Assembly (NCBI GenBank): GCA_001913845.2
Contig: MKGP02000053.1
Location: 186,001-250,000 of the forward strand
Source of the DNA: Limnothrix sp. CACIAM 69d
Lineage (GTDB): Bacteria > Cyanobacteriota > Cyanobacteriia > CACIAM-69d
Length of the DNA: 64,000 nucleotides
Direction of reading: 5' to 3'
The notes under the pieces were generated by a model. The model was not told where the DNA came from and did not search any database. It saw only the letters and a list, made by a program, of their open reading frames with translations. The first letter of the stretch is position 1. Every line of letters begins with the position of its first letter. This document shows positions 30,825 to 39,367 of this stretch, piece by piece. The position numbers were made by a program, and so were the translations under genes.

Positions 30825-32468
30825 CTATCGCGATTGGCGAGAGGCTGGGTTTGATCGAGAGGGTTCAGCGCCCGATCGCACCCAACCTTCCAGCGTCGAT
30901 CGCACCCGATCAAGGGGTTCCGTCCAACTGCCGGGCCGCGACTGCCGAAACAGGCGCATGGTGGGATACCAGGGCGTATCGGGGCGATCGCGTAACCAAC
31001 GCCAATCGGCCGCATAGGGCAGCAGCGTCCAAACCGGTTTACCCATGGCTCCGGCCAGGTGGCAAATGGCCGTATCCACCGTGACGAGCAAATCGATTTG
31101 CGCCAAAAAGGCGGCGGTGTCAGCAAAATCCTTGATTTGGGGAGCGAGGTCAACAATTCCCTGGGCAGCCAGGCGATCGGCTTCGGCCTCGGAGCGATCG
31201 ACCTGGAAACTGTAGAGCTGGACACCGGGGAATTGCAGGGCGATCGCCAACGGATCCAGGGCCATACACTTGCGGGCCGCATCTTTCATGTGCGGGCCGC
31301 TTTGCCAGACGATCCCCACCGCCAAGGCTTGGGAGGTTTGGCGCGGGAGCGGGCGCTGATTCACCAGCGGGGCGATCGGCCGCAGGTAAGGAATCGGGGC
31401 GGGAATTTGCTCAACGGTGGTTCTCGCCAACCGAGGCAAGCTCAACAGCGACACATGGGCACGGTAAGCAATGTGGCAATCATCGCCCGCAAAAACCTGA
31501 TCAACCCCCGCCACCGTTTCCATGAGCCGCACCAGCGATTGGGGACACCAAAGCACCACCCGATCGCATCGTTGCCGGGCCCAAGCCAGATAGCGGCTAA
31601 ATTGCAGCGTATCCCCCAGTCCCTGTTCCGTCAGCACCAGCAACGTGCCCCTGAAGGGTTGCCCATTCCATTCGGGGCCCGCCGCTTGCACCCAAGGATT
31701 TTGATCCGAATACCGCCGCCATTCGTAGGCCCGCCAACCCTCATCCCATCGCCCCAGGGAGAGTAAGCAAAGGGCATGGTTGAGGCGCAGGTGCGGATCT
31801 TCCGGCAGATGAATCAAGGCCTGTTCCGTGATGGCCAAGGCTTCCTCAAAACGGTTGTAGCGAGCGAGAAGTTGCCCCAGTTGGGCGGCAGCATTACCCA
31901 ATTCGGGATCACAGGCGAGGGCTTGCCGAAAGCATTGCTCTGCCTGCACAGGATCAGTGTCATCCCAGGCCAGTCCTTGCCAAAAGGCGATCGCGGCCTG
32001 TTGTTTGGGAGCCAGTTGCTGAATGGTTTTCGGGAGTGGGTGTTGGCGTAACCAGGCGAGCCAAGGTTCTAGGCCTGCTTGCTCTGTCCAAACTTCTCCA
32101 AGGGTGGGATAGGTTTCAGGGAGTTCCGGATCCTGGGCAAGGGCTGTTTTTAACGATCGCAGGGCCGTTTCCCGATCGCCCCGATCGAGCGCCAGCAATC
32201 CGGCGTAGTAATGGGCGATTCCCAGTTGTGGATCCAGGCGCAAAGCCAAGCCAAGGGCCCGTTCCGCCGGTTGAGTGACTTGGGTGGCTCGATAGGTGGC
32301 GCAAAGGTTCACGTACAGACCCGCCCAATGGGGATCCTGCTGAATGCCTTGCTGGTAGTGATGACGGGCGGTTGACCATTGCTCAGCCCCTTGGGCCGCC
32401 AAGCCGGCCTGAAGCTGGGCGATCGCCTCGGGAGAATGGGCCAAAAGATGGCTGTGCGAGGATTGCAT
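30825..32468 (-). CDS. TPR-glycosyltransferase fusion protein (copy A)
   Basis: About 547 residues. Residues ~1-250 are TPR-like helices (for example LYVNLCATYRATQVTQPAER, IAHYYAGLLALDRGDRETAL, AAAQLGQLLARYNRFEEALA). The C-terminal ~270 form a GT-B, GT9-like domain with GTLLVLTEQGLGDTLQFSRY, AVGIVWQSGPHMKDAARK and DTAICHLAGAMGKPVWTLLP followed by ADWRWLRDRPDTPWYPTMRL. This TPR-GT architecture is common in bacteria and may glycosylate proteins or envelope glycans; the acceptor is unknown. ATG 32468 is chosen; the frame runs back to a TTG at 32525. The C-terminus overlaps no other gene. It is a tandem paralogue of copy B. Confidence 0.88.
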   Translation of the reverse strand: MQSSHSHLLAHSPEAIAQLQAGLAAQGAEQWSTARHHYQQGIQQDPHWAGLYVNLCATYRATQVTQPAERALGLALRLDPQLGIAHYYAGLLALDRGDRETALRSLKTALAQDPELPETYPTLGEVWTEQAGLEPWLAWLRQHPLPKTIQQLAPKQQAAIAFWQGLAWDDTDPVQAEQCFRQALACDPELGNAAAQLGQLLARYNRFEEALAITEQALIHLPEDPHLRLNHALCLLSLGRWDEGWRAYEWRRYSDQNPWVQAAGPEWNGQPFRGTLLVLTEQGLGDTLQFSRYLAWARQRCDRVVLWCPQSLVRLMETVAGVDQVFAGDDCHIAYRAHVSLLSLPRLARTTVEQIPAPIPYLRPIAPLVNQRPLPRQTSQALAVGIVWQSGPHMKDAARKCMALDPLAIALQFPGVQLYSFQVDRSEAEADRLAAQGIVDLAPQIKDFADTAAFLAQIDLLVTVDTAICHLAGAMGKPVWTLLPYAADWRWLRDRPDTPWYPTMRLFRQSRPGSWTEPLDRVRSTLEGWVRSGAEPSRSNPASRQSR

Positions 32469-32528
32469 GGTTGCCAAGAGCGAGAGCTTCCCAGATGCGG
32501 AGTCTCCAAAATTCAGAGTCTCCAAGCT

Positions 32529-34205
32529 TTAGAACTGCCCGGACAGCAGGGTCGATCTCACCTGCTGCAAGGGTTCCGACCAGTCACCAGGCTCGGTTTG
32601 CCGAAAGAGCCGCATGGTGGGATACCAGGGCGTATCGGGGCGATCGAGCAGCCAGCGCCAATCGGCCGCAAAACAGAGCAACGTCCAAACCGGCTTGCCC
32701 ATGGCTCCGGCCAGATGACAGATGGCCGTGTCCACCGTGATCAGCAAGTCGAGCTGGGCCAAATAGGCCGCCGTGTCGGCAAAGTCCTTAATCTGCGGAG
32801 CCAAATCAATAATTCCAAATTGAGCCAGGTGGGCCACATCCGCATCGGCGCGATCGACCTGCAAGCTGTAGAGTTGCACACCGGGCACCGTGAGGGCCGC
32901 CGCTAACTCCGGGAGACTGCTGGATTTTTGGCGGTGGATGGTTTCCAGGCGATCGCCCGATCGAAACCCACTGGCCCAAACAATCCCGACCCGGCGTTGA
33001 TCGGGTTTCGGCAGTGGAAGCGGCGCGATCCCCTCGGTGGCGGTGGGAAACAGGTAAGGAATTGGAGCCGGGACGCGATCGACCGTGGTTTGGGTCAGTC
33101 GGGGCAGACTGGACAGGGGTAAATGGGTGTTGAAGTGGAGGGTTTCGCAAACACCATCGGTGACATATCCCGCCCCTGGAGCCGATCGCATCACCCGCAC
33201 CAGCGCTTTCGGGCACAGCAGAATCACCGTTTGGCAGCGATCGGCAACCCACTGGAGGTAGCGGGCCCATTGCAGCGAGTCCCCAAAACCTTGGTCAGCC
33301 CAAATCAGAATCGTGCGATCGGGAATGGGGGTTCCGTCCCATTCCTGACCGGGCAAGTCCTGCTTGGTCATTTGTCCCGATCGCCACTGCCACTCATTTT
33401 CCACAAACCCCTCCGCCCAGTGCCCCAGGGTGAGCCAACAAAGGGCCCGGTTGTGGCGCAACGTGCCATGATCCGGCCAACGAGCACAGGCGGCATCCAA
33501 AACGGCTAGGGCTTCCGTCAGGCGGCGCTGTTCCGCCAGGATCAAGCTGAGTTGGACGTGGGGCGGTTGGTAGGTCACCTCGTCGGCGATCGCCCGTCGT
33601 AACCAAGTTTCCGCCGTTGCCAAATCCCCATCGAAATAATGCTTGAGGCCTTGCCAATAGCCGATCGCCGCCCGATCGAAGGAGGGTAAATTGCGCCAAG
33701 TATCAGGCAGGGGGCGCGATCGCACCCAATCCATCAACTCGGGAAACTGATCCCGATTGTTTAACCGATGGGCAGCGGCTACGTAGAGGGCTGCGGACTC
33801 AGGAATTTGATCCAAAAGATGGTGGCAGGCTTGCATGGCCTGAGTGCGATCGGCCCAATCCAACAAGGCTAACCAATTGCGCACTCCGATGGCGCTGTGC
33901 GGATCCAGCCGCAGCGCTTGGGCACAGGCCTGGCGGGCGGCGGCCATCTTGCCCAATCCCTTCAGGGCTGCCGCCAGGTTGATATAAACGCCGGGAATTG
34001 CTGGATCCAACCGCAGGGCCGCCCGATAGCCGGTCAGGGCGATCGACCAGTCCGCTGCTGCCAGGGCTTGGTTTGCTTGTTGGGCCAGGGCGATCGCCTG
34101 ATCTTGGAAGCTGCCTTTCACCGCTGTGGTCTCCTGATCTTTGATGCTCTTTGATGCAACCTGTGGCGAAGCAAAACTATTTAAGGAATTAGGGTCTGTC
34201 GTCAT
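32529..34205 (-). CDS. TPR-glycosyltransferase fusion protein (copy B)
   Basis: 558 residues with the same layout as copy A: N-terminal TPR units (WSIALTGYRAALRLDPAIPG, VYINLAAALKGLGKMAAARQ), and a C-terminal GT9-like domain (RTILIWADQGFGDSLQWARY, RVGIVWASGFRSGDRL, DTAICHLAGAMGKPVWTLLC, ADWRWLLDRPDTPWYPTMRL). The last ~100 residues are nearly the same as copy A, the TPR parts much less so, consistent with duplication followed by divergence or conversion of the catalytic end. The ATG at 34205 and the first five codons (MTTDP) lie inside a MITE terminal repeat; GTG 34121 is an alternative start. Confidence 0.88.
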   Translation of the reverse strand: MTTDPNSLNSFASPQVASKSIKDQETTAVKGSFQDQAIALAQQANQALAAADWSIALTGYRAALRLDPAIPGVYINLAAALKGLGKMAAARQACAQALRLDPHSAIGVRNWLALLDWADRTQAMQACHHLLDQIPESAALYVAAAHRLNNRDQFPELMDWVRSRPLPDTWRNLPSFDRAAIGYWQGLKHYFDGDLATAETWLRRAIADEVTYQPPHVQLSLILAEQRRLTEALAVLDAACARWPDHGTLRHNRALCWLTLGHWAEGFVENEWQWRSGQMTKQDLPGQEWDGTPIPDRTILIWADQGFGDSLQWARYLQWVADRCQTVILLCPKALVRVMRSAPGAGYVTDGVCETLHFNTHLPLSSLPRLTQTTVDRVPAPIPYLFPTATEGIAPLPLPKPDQRRVGIVWASGFRSGDRLETIHRQKSSSLPELAAALTVPGVQLYSLQVDRADADVAHLAQFGIIDLAPQIKDFADTAAYLAQLDLLITVDTAICHLAGAMGKPVWTLLCFAADWRWLLDRPDTPWYPTMRLFRQTEPGDWSEPLQQVRSTLLSGQF

Positions 34206-34342
34206 TTCCTGGAGTCAAGCGAAAACAGTTGATTTTCCTTGCCCCAATCGTCTTAACAAGGGGCTTAAGCCCCTTGCCCCTCACGATCTCGCCACGGTGG
34301 AATCAGGGTTTCGGGTGAAATGACGACAGGCCCCTAAGCCCC
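34189..34342. repeat. MITE copy 1 (downstream side of murT)
   Basis: About 150 bases bounded by inverted ends TTAGGGTCTGTCGTCATTTC and GAAATGACGACAGGCCCCTA. The interior contains GATTTTCCTTGCCCCAATCG, a perfect palindrome CAAGGGGCTTAAGCCCCTTG and GGTGGAATCAGGGTTTC. It matches, in inverted orientation, the element at 35871-36024. Non-coding, but it supplies the ATG of copy B. Confidence 0.85.
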
Positions 34343-34372
34343 TAAAGTGTTTAAAGCGCAGGACGTAAAGAC

Positions 34373-35734
34373 TTAAAGAATGCCGCGACCCGTGAGAATT
34401 TCTCGAACTTCCAGCATGGCGGAATAGGTGGGCAGGACGTAGAGGGTTTCGCCGTCGGGCAGTCGATCGAGGGCGTTTTGGATCGCTGCCTTGGGGTTGG
34501 TTTCCACCGACAGGGTGGCGGGCCCAGCGGGGCGATCGGAGTCGCTGTAGGCCAACCGTAGGGCCATGTCATAGGCCCGATCGCCACTGACCACCAGTGT
34601 GGCCCCCGTCGCCACCAGCCCTTCCGTGTCCGCATCCCAGATCCAAGACACATCGGTTCCATCCGGCGTGCGATCGTTTAGCACCAGTAACACCGTGGGC
34701 GGAAAGGGGCGATCGCGCGTCAGTTCCACCACCGTTCGCAGGGTTTCGTTGGTGCCCACCGGGTTTTTGGAGAGCAAAATCTGCACTGATTTTCCCTGCA
34801 CCGTCAAGGATTCTGCCCGGCCAAAAGCCGCTTGAAAATTGCGAATGGCCGCTTGAATGGGTGCTTCCCCAATGCCTAGGGCTTGGGCGGTGGTGGCAGC
34901 AGCCATGGCGTTGTATTGGTTATAGATGCCCACCAATAATTGCGGCCAGTCGCGGCTATTCAGCAACGGGCGCGATCGAGCAAAACCGCAACTGGGACAG
35001 TGATAATCGCCCAAATGGGATAGATAAACGCCCTCATAGGTCAAAGAGTGACCACAGTTGGGGCAATAGATGGAATCAACGGCGTGGGGAATTTCCGGTA
35101 AAAAGCGCTCTGGTTCACTGAGGCCAAAGTAGCGAACGCGGGCCAGATCTTCCCACTGGGCTTCCAACTGTTGCCCAAAGTGACAAAGGGTGGGGTCATC
35201 GGCGCTCAACACGGCGATCGTGTGGGAGAGCGGGGCGATCGCCCGTTCCCAGCGGCGAGCAATCGTGTCCACCTCGCCGTAGCGATCGAGCTGGTCACGA
35301 AACAAATTCATCGCCAACAAAATCCGCGGCCGAATTTGCGGTAGCACCTTGGGCAGGACATTTTCATCCACTTCCAAGATCGCAAAGTCCCGATCGAGCC
35401 GCCCCAGCCAATTAGCATCCGCCAGCAAAGCCGCCGTCAGTCCATTTTCCAGGTTGGCCCCTGTGGCGTTGTGGGTCACCCGATAGCCCTGGTTTTCTAA
35501 AATGCTGCGCAGCAGCAGGGCCGTGGTGGTTTTGCCGTTGGTTCCAGCCACCAAAATCGCGCCCTGTTTCACTTGAGCTGCCAACAGAGCCAAGGCATTG
35601 GGCTGAATTTTGCGGGCAATGCTGCCGGGCAAAACACTTCCAGCCCCGCGCCGCAGTAACCGCACGGCTAGGGCGATCGCCCGGGCGGCCATCACTGCCG
35701 CTGCTAGTCGCAAATTGTCGATTGCGCCCGCCAT
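34373..35734 (-). CDS. murT: MurT-like Mur ligase (lipid II isoglutaminyl synthase subunit)
   Basis: 453 residues. ATP-dependent partner of GatD that activates the D-Glu carboxyl of lipid II. Features: an N-terminal hydrophobic helix (RLAAAVMAARAIALAVRLL), Mur-ligase P-loop AILVAGTNGKTTTALLL, the NATGANLENGLTAALL region, a four-Cys zinc ribbon (CPNCGHSL and CPSCGF, ~30 residues apart) typical of MurT, YNQYNAMAAATTAQALG, and the C-terminal DUF1727 domain with ILSKNPVGTNETLRTV. All look intact. It is first in a minus-strand run ending in gatD and is bracketed by two inverted MITE copies. Amidation of cyanobacterial peptidoglycan by this pair is inference. Confidence 0.93.
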   Translation of the reverse strand: MAGAIDNLRLAAAVMAARAIALAVRLLRRGAGSVLPGSIARKIQPNALALLAAQVKQGAILVAGTNGKTTTALLLRSILENQGYRVTHNATGANLENGLTAALLADANWLGRLDRDFAILEVDENVLPKVLPQIRPRILLAMNLFRDQLDRYGEVDTIARRWERAIAPLSHTIAVLSADDPTLCHFGQQLEAQWEDLARVRYFGLSEPERFLPEIPHAVDSIYCPNCGHSLTYEGVYLSHLGDYHCPSCGFARSRPLLNSRDWPQLLVGIYNQYNAMAAATTAQALGIGEAPIQAAIRNFQAAFGRAESLTVQGKSVQILLSKNPVGTNETLRTVVELTRDRPFPPTVLLVLNDRTPDGTDVSWIWDADTEGLVATGATLVVSGDRAYDMALRLAYSDSDRPAGPATLSVETNPKAAIQNALDRLPDGETLYVLPTYSAMLEVREILTGRGIL

Positions 35735-35870
35735 GAACCCCTATCCGCAAAACCCCCGCTATCCTACCACCCGGCGGCTGGGCCCCCGCGCGGGAAACTG
35801 TGAACCTGAGAGGATGCTTGAAAAGCCACCATTGAGACAACGCTTGCCCCAGCGATCAATGCAGACAAAG

Positions 35871-36024
35871 GGCTTAGGGCCTGTCGTCAAATCACTTGGA
35901 ACCCTGATTCCACCCTTCGCAGATCGTGGGGGACAAGATGCTCAAGCCCCTTGTTACGACGATTGGGGCATGGAAAATCAACCGTTGTTGTCTGATCTCA
36001 GGAAATGACGACACCCCCTAAGCC
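35871..36024. repeat. MITE copy 2 (upstream side of murT, inverted relative to copy 1)
   Basis: Ends GGGCTTAGGGCCTGTCGTCA and GAAATGACGACACCCCCTAA. Its reverse complement aligns along its whole length with 34189-34342, including GTTGATTTTCCATGCCCC, ACAAGGGGCTTGAGCATCTT and GGTGGAATCAGGGTT. Its right end carries the TAG stop of the GUN4-domain gene (36018-36020). Confidence 0.85.
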
Positions 36025-36932
36025 TCTTGCCCCCCAAGACTATTGGGGTTTGACCAGGGCTGCAAGATACTTTTCAAACAGTCTTTTAGGAAATCGTGAC
36101 CAAAGAACGAATCTTGGCTCCAGGTGTAGTAGTAGCGACCAAGCCCATAAAATCCCATTGTTGATTCGGTGTCGGGGCGATCGTACTCGGATTGAGACTC
36201 ACCGCCACCGAGGGCAAAGGTACTGGGTAAGTGACCGATCGGGGCGCTGAGATCGTAGGGAATTTTGGCTCGCCGCTTGAAGTCATAGGCCGACACATGC
36301 CGCCCATCATAGGTTTCGACTTGCCAGCCCACAGCATCCCCAAAGCAGCGACACAAATCACGGCGGGAATAATTAAAAGGCTTACAGGTTTCTGCTGTGC
36401 AAGCATTCCACAATTGGGCTTGAATGGAAAATCCAAATCGATCGCGACTGTAGATCCGCCAGAGGCGATCGATCACGATCAAACTACTCTGTGGAAAGTC
36501 CTGAAGATCACTTTTTCGTAGCCAGAGATTAGATCGATTGGCGATCGCCTTCATGAGGGAAATCGTTGAATCATCTGCTGCTTGCCATTGTTGCTTGGCT
36601 AGTAATCTTTGTAACTCGTAATAACGATCACGATCGCTTAAATCAGGCAAGTGAAAATGCTGCCACAAGGCTTCCAATGCGATCATTTCAGTGCAGCTCA
36701 AAAGTTGCTCGATCGCCGCTTGTTGCACTAATGAGTTTGGTGATTGCAAAGTACGAGCCACTAAAGCAATTCCCCCTAGACCCCGATGCATGGCAATGGC
36801 TACGGCGGAAAGTTGATCGGCTTCTGAGCCACTGACTAAGCATTGCAATAGCTCTGGCAAGCCAAACAGGACGATCGCGCTGGAAGCCTTATAAACCAAT
36901 TGATGTTCACTCAAAATATCACTCGATTCCAT
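36018..36932 (-). CDS. GUN4-domain protein with N-terminal helical domain
   Basis: About 304 residues. GUN4 proteins bind porphyrins and stimulate Mg-chelatase; cyanobacteria also carry GUN4-domain paralogues of unknown role. Residues ~1-100 are helical like the N-terminal bundle of Gun4. The GUN4 core follows: YYELQRLLAKQQWQAADDST, WLRKSDLQDFPQSSLIVIDR, LWRIYSRDRFGFSIQAQLW, CFGDAVGWQV and IPYDLSAPIGHLPSTFALGG. A ~60-residue tail rich in Tyr and Ser (ESTMGFYGLGRYYYTW) is not typical. The final residues (GGQEA) and stop lie at a MITE end, so the C-terminus may be altered. ATG 36932 is preferred over a TTG at 36947. Probably a paralogue and not the main chlorophyll regulator. Confidence 0.85.
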   Translation of the reverse strand: MESSDILSEHQLVYKASSAIVLFGLPELLQCLVSGSEADQLSAVAIAMHRGLGGIALVARTLQSPNSLVQQAAIEQLLSCTEMIALEALWQHFHLPDLSDRDRYYELQRLLAKQQWQAADDSTISLMKAIANRSNLWLRKSDLQDFPQSSLIVIDRLWRIYSRDRFGFSIQAQLWNACTAETCKPFNYSRRDLCRCFGDAVGWQVETYDGRHVSAYDFKRRAKIPYDLSAPIGHLPSTFALGGGESQSEYDRPDTESTMGFYGLGRYYYTWSQDSFFGHDFLKDCLKSILQPWSNPNSLGGQEA

Positions 36933-37260
36933 TGAGCAACTTTGCAATGATTGATTACTTCATCAAACTCAGAGAACTGTTTTATTTTGCTCGATCAAAA
37001 TATGATTCAAGTCTAGATTTGAGAAAACTTTATTAAAAAATTTATTAATAGAATATGAATAAAAACAAATTTTAATGAATACAAATATGAAATCGGGCTT
37101 TTTCTGAAAAAATTGGCTATCTTGAAATCAAGCTGACAAAGATCATCTAGTAACCTTCCAAGATTCTGTAGCCTGCCGCAGTCAGACTATGGAAAAGGTC
37201 ATGAATTACGATGATTCCAGATAAGATCCAGTTTGGTCAAATTCTCCCCAGTCAGTCAAT
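36933..37260. other. AT-rich intergenic DNA
   Basis: About 330 bases of notably AT-rich sequence (long A and T runs around 37010-37090), no gene recognised. It contrasts with the surrounding genome and may be a remnant of inserted DNA or a promoter-rich segment for the GUN4-domain gene. Confidence 0.4.
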
Positions 37261-37365
37261 AGCTATCGAAATCAAGACCTGAAAAATTTTTCATTTCGAG
37301 GCAAAAAGCTAGCTAATGCGGATTTTAGTTACTCAGGCCTCAGAGGATGTGACTTTTTCCTGTGA
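37261..37365 (+). pseudogene. Pentapeptide-repeat protein remnant
   Basis: The frame reads YRNQDLKNFSFRGKKLANAD then FSYSGLRGCDFFL and stops at TGA 37363-37365. It scans as consecutive pentapeptides (QDLKN FSFRG KKLAN ADFSY SGLRG CDF), the pattern of the A(D/N)LXX repeat family that is abundant in cyanobacteria. There is no start codon in good context (the frame is closed by a stop at 37222) and only ~6 repeats survive, so this looks like a fragment of a larger gene. Confidence 0.55.
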
Positions 37366-37560
37366 GTATCTTTTTCTAGGCGAAAATTACAGCGATCGGG
37401 AGCCAGAGTGGGCCCAGTTTGCTCCCGCAGCTTGGAGTCAGCACTGCGATCTCCTTGGCAAACCACGTCAGTCAACCTAATAACTTCAATCAACCTAATG
37501 ATTCCCGAGACAACTCTGAATCCAGATCGCAACTCAAGATAGCTCCCATCATCCCTGGCC

Positions 37561-38397
37561 ATGATCAAAATTGTAGACCAAACACCTAATCGATTACAGT
37601 TGCGCGATCGCGATTGGAATTGGCTGGGTTTAGGATTATTGGGGCTTCCTTTTGTCGCCGTAGGTTTAATTGTGGGACTGGCTGTCAGCAATCGAACTAT
37701 GCTTAATTGTCAGCGATGGGCAACCAATCCAAAATCAATGGTCTGTCAACGAATAATTGATGGCTACTTGGGTCAAAATACCCTAACAATCCGTGAACCC
37801 TTAATGCGTGCATCCGTTCGCAAAACCAGCGGCGTTGGTGTGGTTCTATATTTTTCTAAAACACCTGAATTGGAATTGGTTAATCATCGAATTATTGTTG
37901 GTTACAAGCAAGAAATTATTGCTAATCAAATTAACAGCTTCATTCAAAATCCTCAAATCAAAACACTCAGCGTTGTTCAAGATGATTATCTTGAAGGGTT
38001 AATGAGTGGTTTAATGTTTCTGCTCCCTGGACTATTTTTAATGATTCAAGGAGTGACTACCCCAAGGCTGATTACTTGCTCATTTGACAAAGCTAGCGAT
38101 CGAGTCACAATCTTCAAACAATATCTATTCAAGATTTCTAAGACTATTGAAATACCTCTTGATCAAATTGCTGAAATCAAACTTCAAGAATCATCACTCT
38201 TTACCAGGAAGCCTTGTTTTTATCTCAGTCTCCATAATCGCTCTAATGAAAACCCAAACATGCACATCCAGTTCTCTACTCAGCTCAAGCGATCATCAAT
38301 TACTATCTCTGGCTTGCATACCAACCAACATCATTTATTAGCTATTCGTCGAACCATTCAGCAATTTCTCAATGATTCATCGCCCAGCCTGCGATAG
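37561..38397 (+). CDS. Membrane protein of unknown function
   Basis: 278 residues. TM1 is at ~22-43 (WLGLGLLGLPFVAVGLIVGLAV). A region with two Cys (LNCQRW and VCQRII) follows, then TM2 at ~150-168 (GLMSGLMFLLPGLFLMIQGV). Beyond this the chain (LITCSFDKASDRVTIFKQYL, IPLDQIAEIKLQESS, ITISGLHTNQHHLLAIRRTI) looks like a beta-rich PH-like domain ending in a helix. I do not recognise a named family. The gene is flanked by AT-rich DNA and a pentapeptide-repeat remnant, but contains a HIP1 site near 37604. Confidence 0.75.
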   Translation: MIKIVDQTPNRLQLRDRDWNWLGLGLLGLPFVAVGLIVGLAVSNRTMLNCQRWATNPKSMVCQRIIDGYLGQNTLTIREPLMRASVRKTSGVGVVLYFSKTPELELVNHRIIVGYKQEIIANQINSFIQNPQIKTLSVVQDDYLEGLMSGLMFLLPGLFLMIQGVTTPRLITCSFDKASDRVTIFKQYLFKISKTIEIPLDQIAEIKLQESSLFTRKPCFYLSLHNRSNENPNMHIQFSTQLKRSSITISGLHTNQHHLLAIRRTIQQFLNDSSPSLR

Positions 38398-38512
38398 GAA
38401 TCCATAACTACGTGATCAGGCATTGAGTCGAGCGATCGGGTCGAGCAATCTGCTGGATTTTGCAAGATTTAGTGTTTGATAGACGGAACCCAACTTGCTG
38501 TGTGAGGACGTG

Positions 38513-39367
38513 ATGGCAAAACGCATTCCAGAACAAACGGTGAAAGCCGGTGACTACACCTGGGTCTATCGCGAGGTTGTGCCCGAGTCGCCCAACGATC
38601 GCCCGCCTGTGTTGTTGCTTCACGGGCTGGTGGCCTTTGGCTATAGCTGGCGGAAAGTGTTGCCCGCTCTGGCAGAACAGGGTTTCCGGGCGATCGCCCC
38701 GGACTTTCCCGGTTTTGGTGCGTCCGATCGCCCCGAGCGGCTGGATTTTGCCTACACGCCCGACGCGATGATTGGGTTGCTGGAGCAGTTTTTGGATGCA
38801 ATGGAACTCGATCGTGTCTCGATCGTGGCCCAGGGATTTTTTGGCTCCCTGGGAATTCAGTACGCCTTGCGCAATCCCGATTGCGTCGAGCGGCTGGCGA
38901 TGATCAATGCTCCAATTTTTCCCGAAGCAAAGCTGCCCTGGAAGATTTCTCAGATGGCGATTCCGCTGGTGGGCGACATGATGACCCAAGATCCGCTGCT
39001 GGTCGATCGGTTGCTGGAAGGCGGCGGCCCCTACCAAGTGGATGATGCGGACTTGGATGTGTATCGCCGGCCGTTCCTGACCAGTTCCGGGGCAGGGCGG
39101 GCGCTGCTGGCCGTGTTGCAAAATCTGCGGCTAAAACAGACTGTCCAGGAAATTACCGAAGGTCTAGCCCGCTGGGAAAAACCGACCCTCGTGGCCTGGG
39201 GCACGAGCGATCCTTGGTTGCCCGTGGAAGCCGCCCAGACCGCCGCCAAAACCATTGCCGACTGCGAGTTTGTGGAGATGAGCGAAACGGGTCACTACGC
39301 CCAAGAGGACTGGCCGGAGAAGGTGTCAGAGGCGTTGATTCCCTTCCTGCGACGCATGGCGACTTGA
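38513..39367 (+). CDS. Alpha/beta-fold hydrolase-like protein lacking the usual nucleophile
   Basis: About 284 residues. Oxyanion motif VLLLHGLVAFGYSW, DFPGFGASDRP, and the acid/His part AWGTSDPWLP and SETGHYAQEDWPEKV are typical of epoxide-hydrolase/dehalogenase-like alpha/beta hydrolases. The nucleophile elbow reads SIVAQGFFGSLG, with Gly108 where Asp or Ser is expected, so classical hydrolysis is doubtful unless another residue serves. Similar QGF/QGY variants occur in cyanobacterial and plastid relatives as I recall. ATG 38513 with GAGG upstream is preferred over the open frame from 38495. psbQ follows after ~110 bases. Confidence 0.85.
   Translation: MAKRIPEQTVKAGDYTWVYREVVPESPNDRPPVLLLHGLVAFGYSWRKVLPALAEQGFRAIAPDFPGFGASDRPERLDFAYTPDAMIGLLEQFLDAMELDRVSIVAQGFFGSLGIQYALRNPDCVERLAMINAPIFPEAKLPWKISQMAIPLVGDMMTQDPLLVDRLLEGGGPYQVDDADLDVYRRPFLTSSGAGRALLAVLQNLRLKQTVQEITEGLARWEKPTLVAWGTSDPWLPVEAAQTAAKTIADCEFVEMSETGHYAQEDWPEKVSEALIPFLRRMAT

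Noticed and set aside
30782-31282. 5' part of the long frame containing gatD
   Set aside because: Overlaps the TPR-glycosyltransferase gene in another frame; Pro/Arg/Trp-rich and unlike GatD, so gatD is taken to start at 30781.
36018-36932. Calling this the main Gun4 of chlorophyll synthesis
   Set aside because: Unusual C-terminal tail, AT-rich upstream DNA and no chlorophyll genes nearby make a paralogue more likely.
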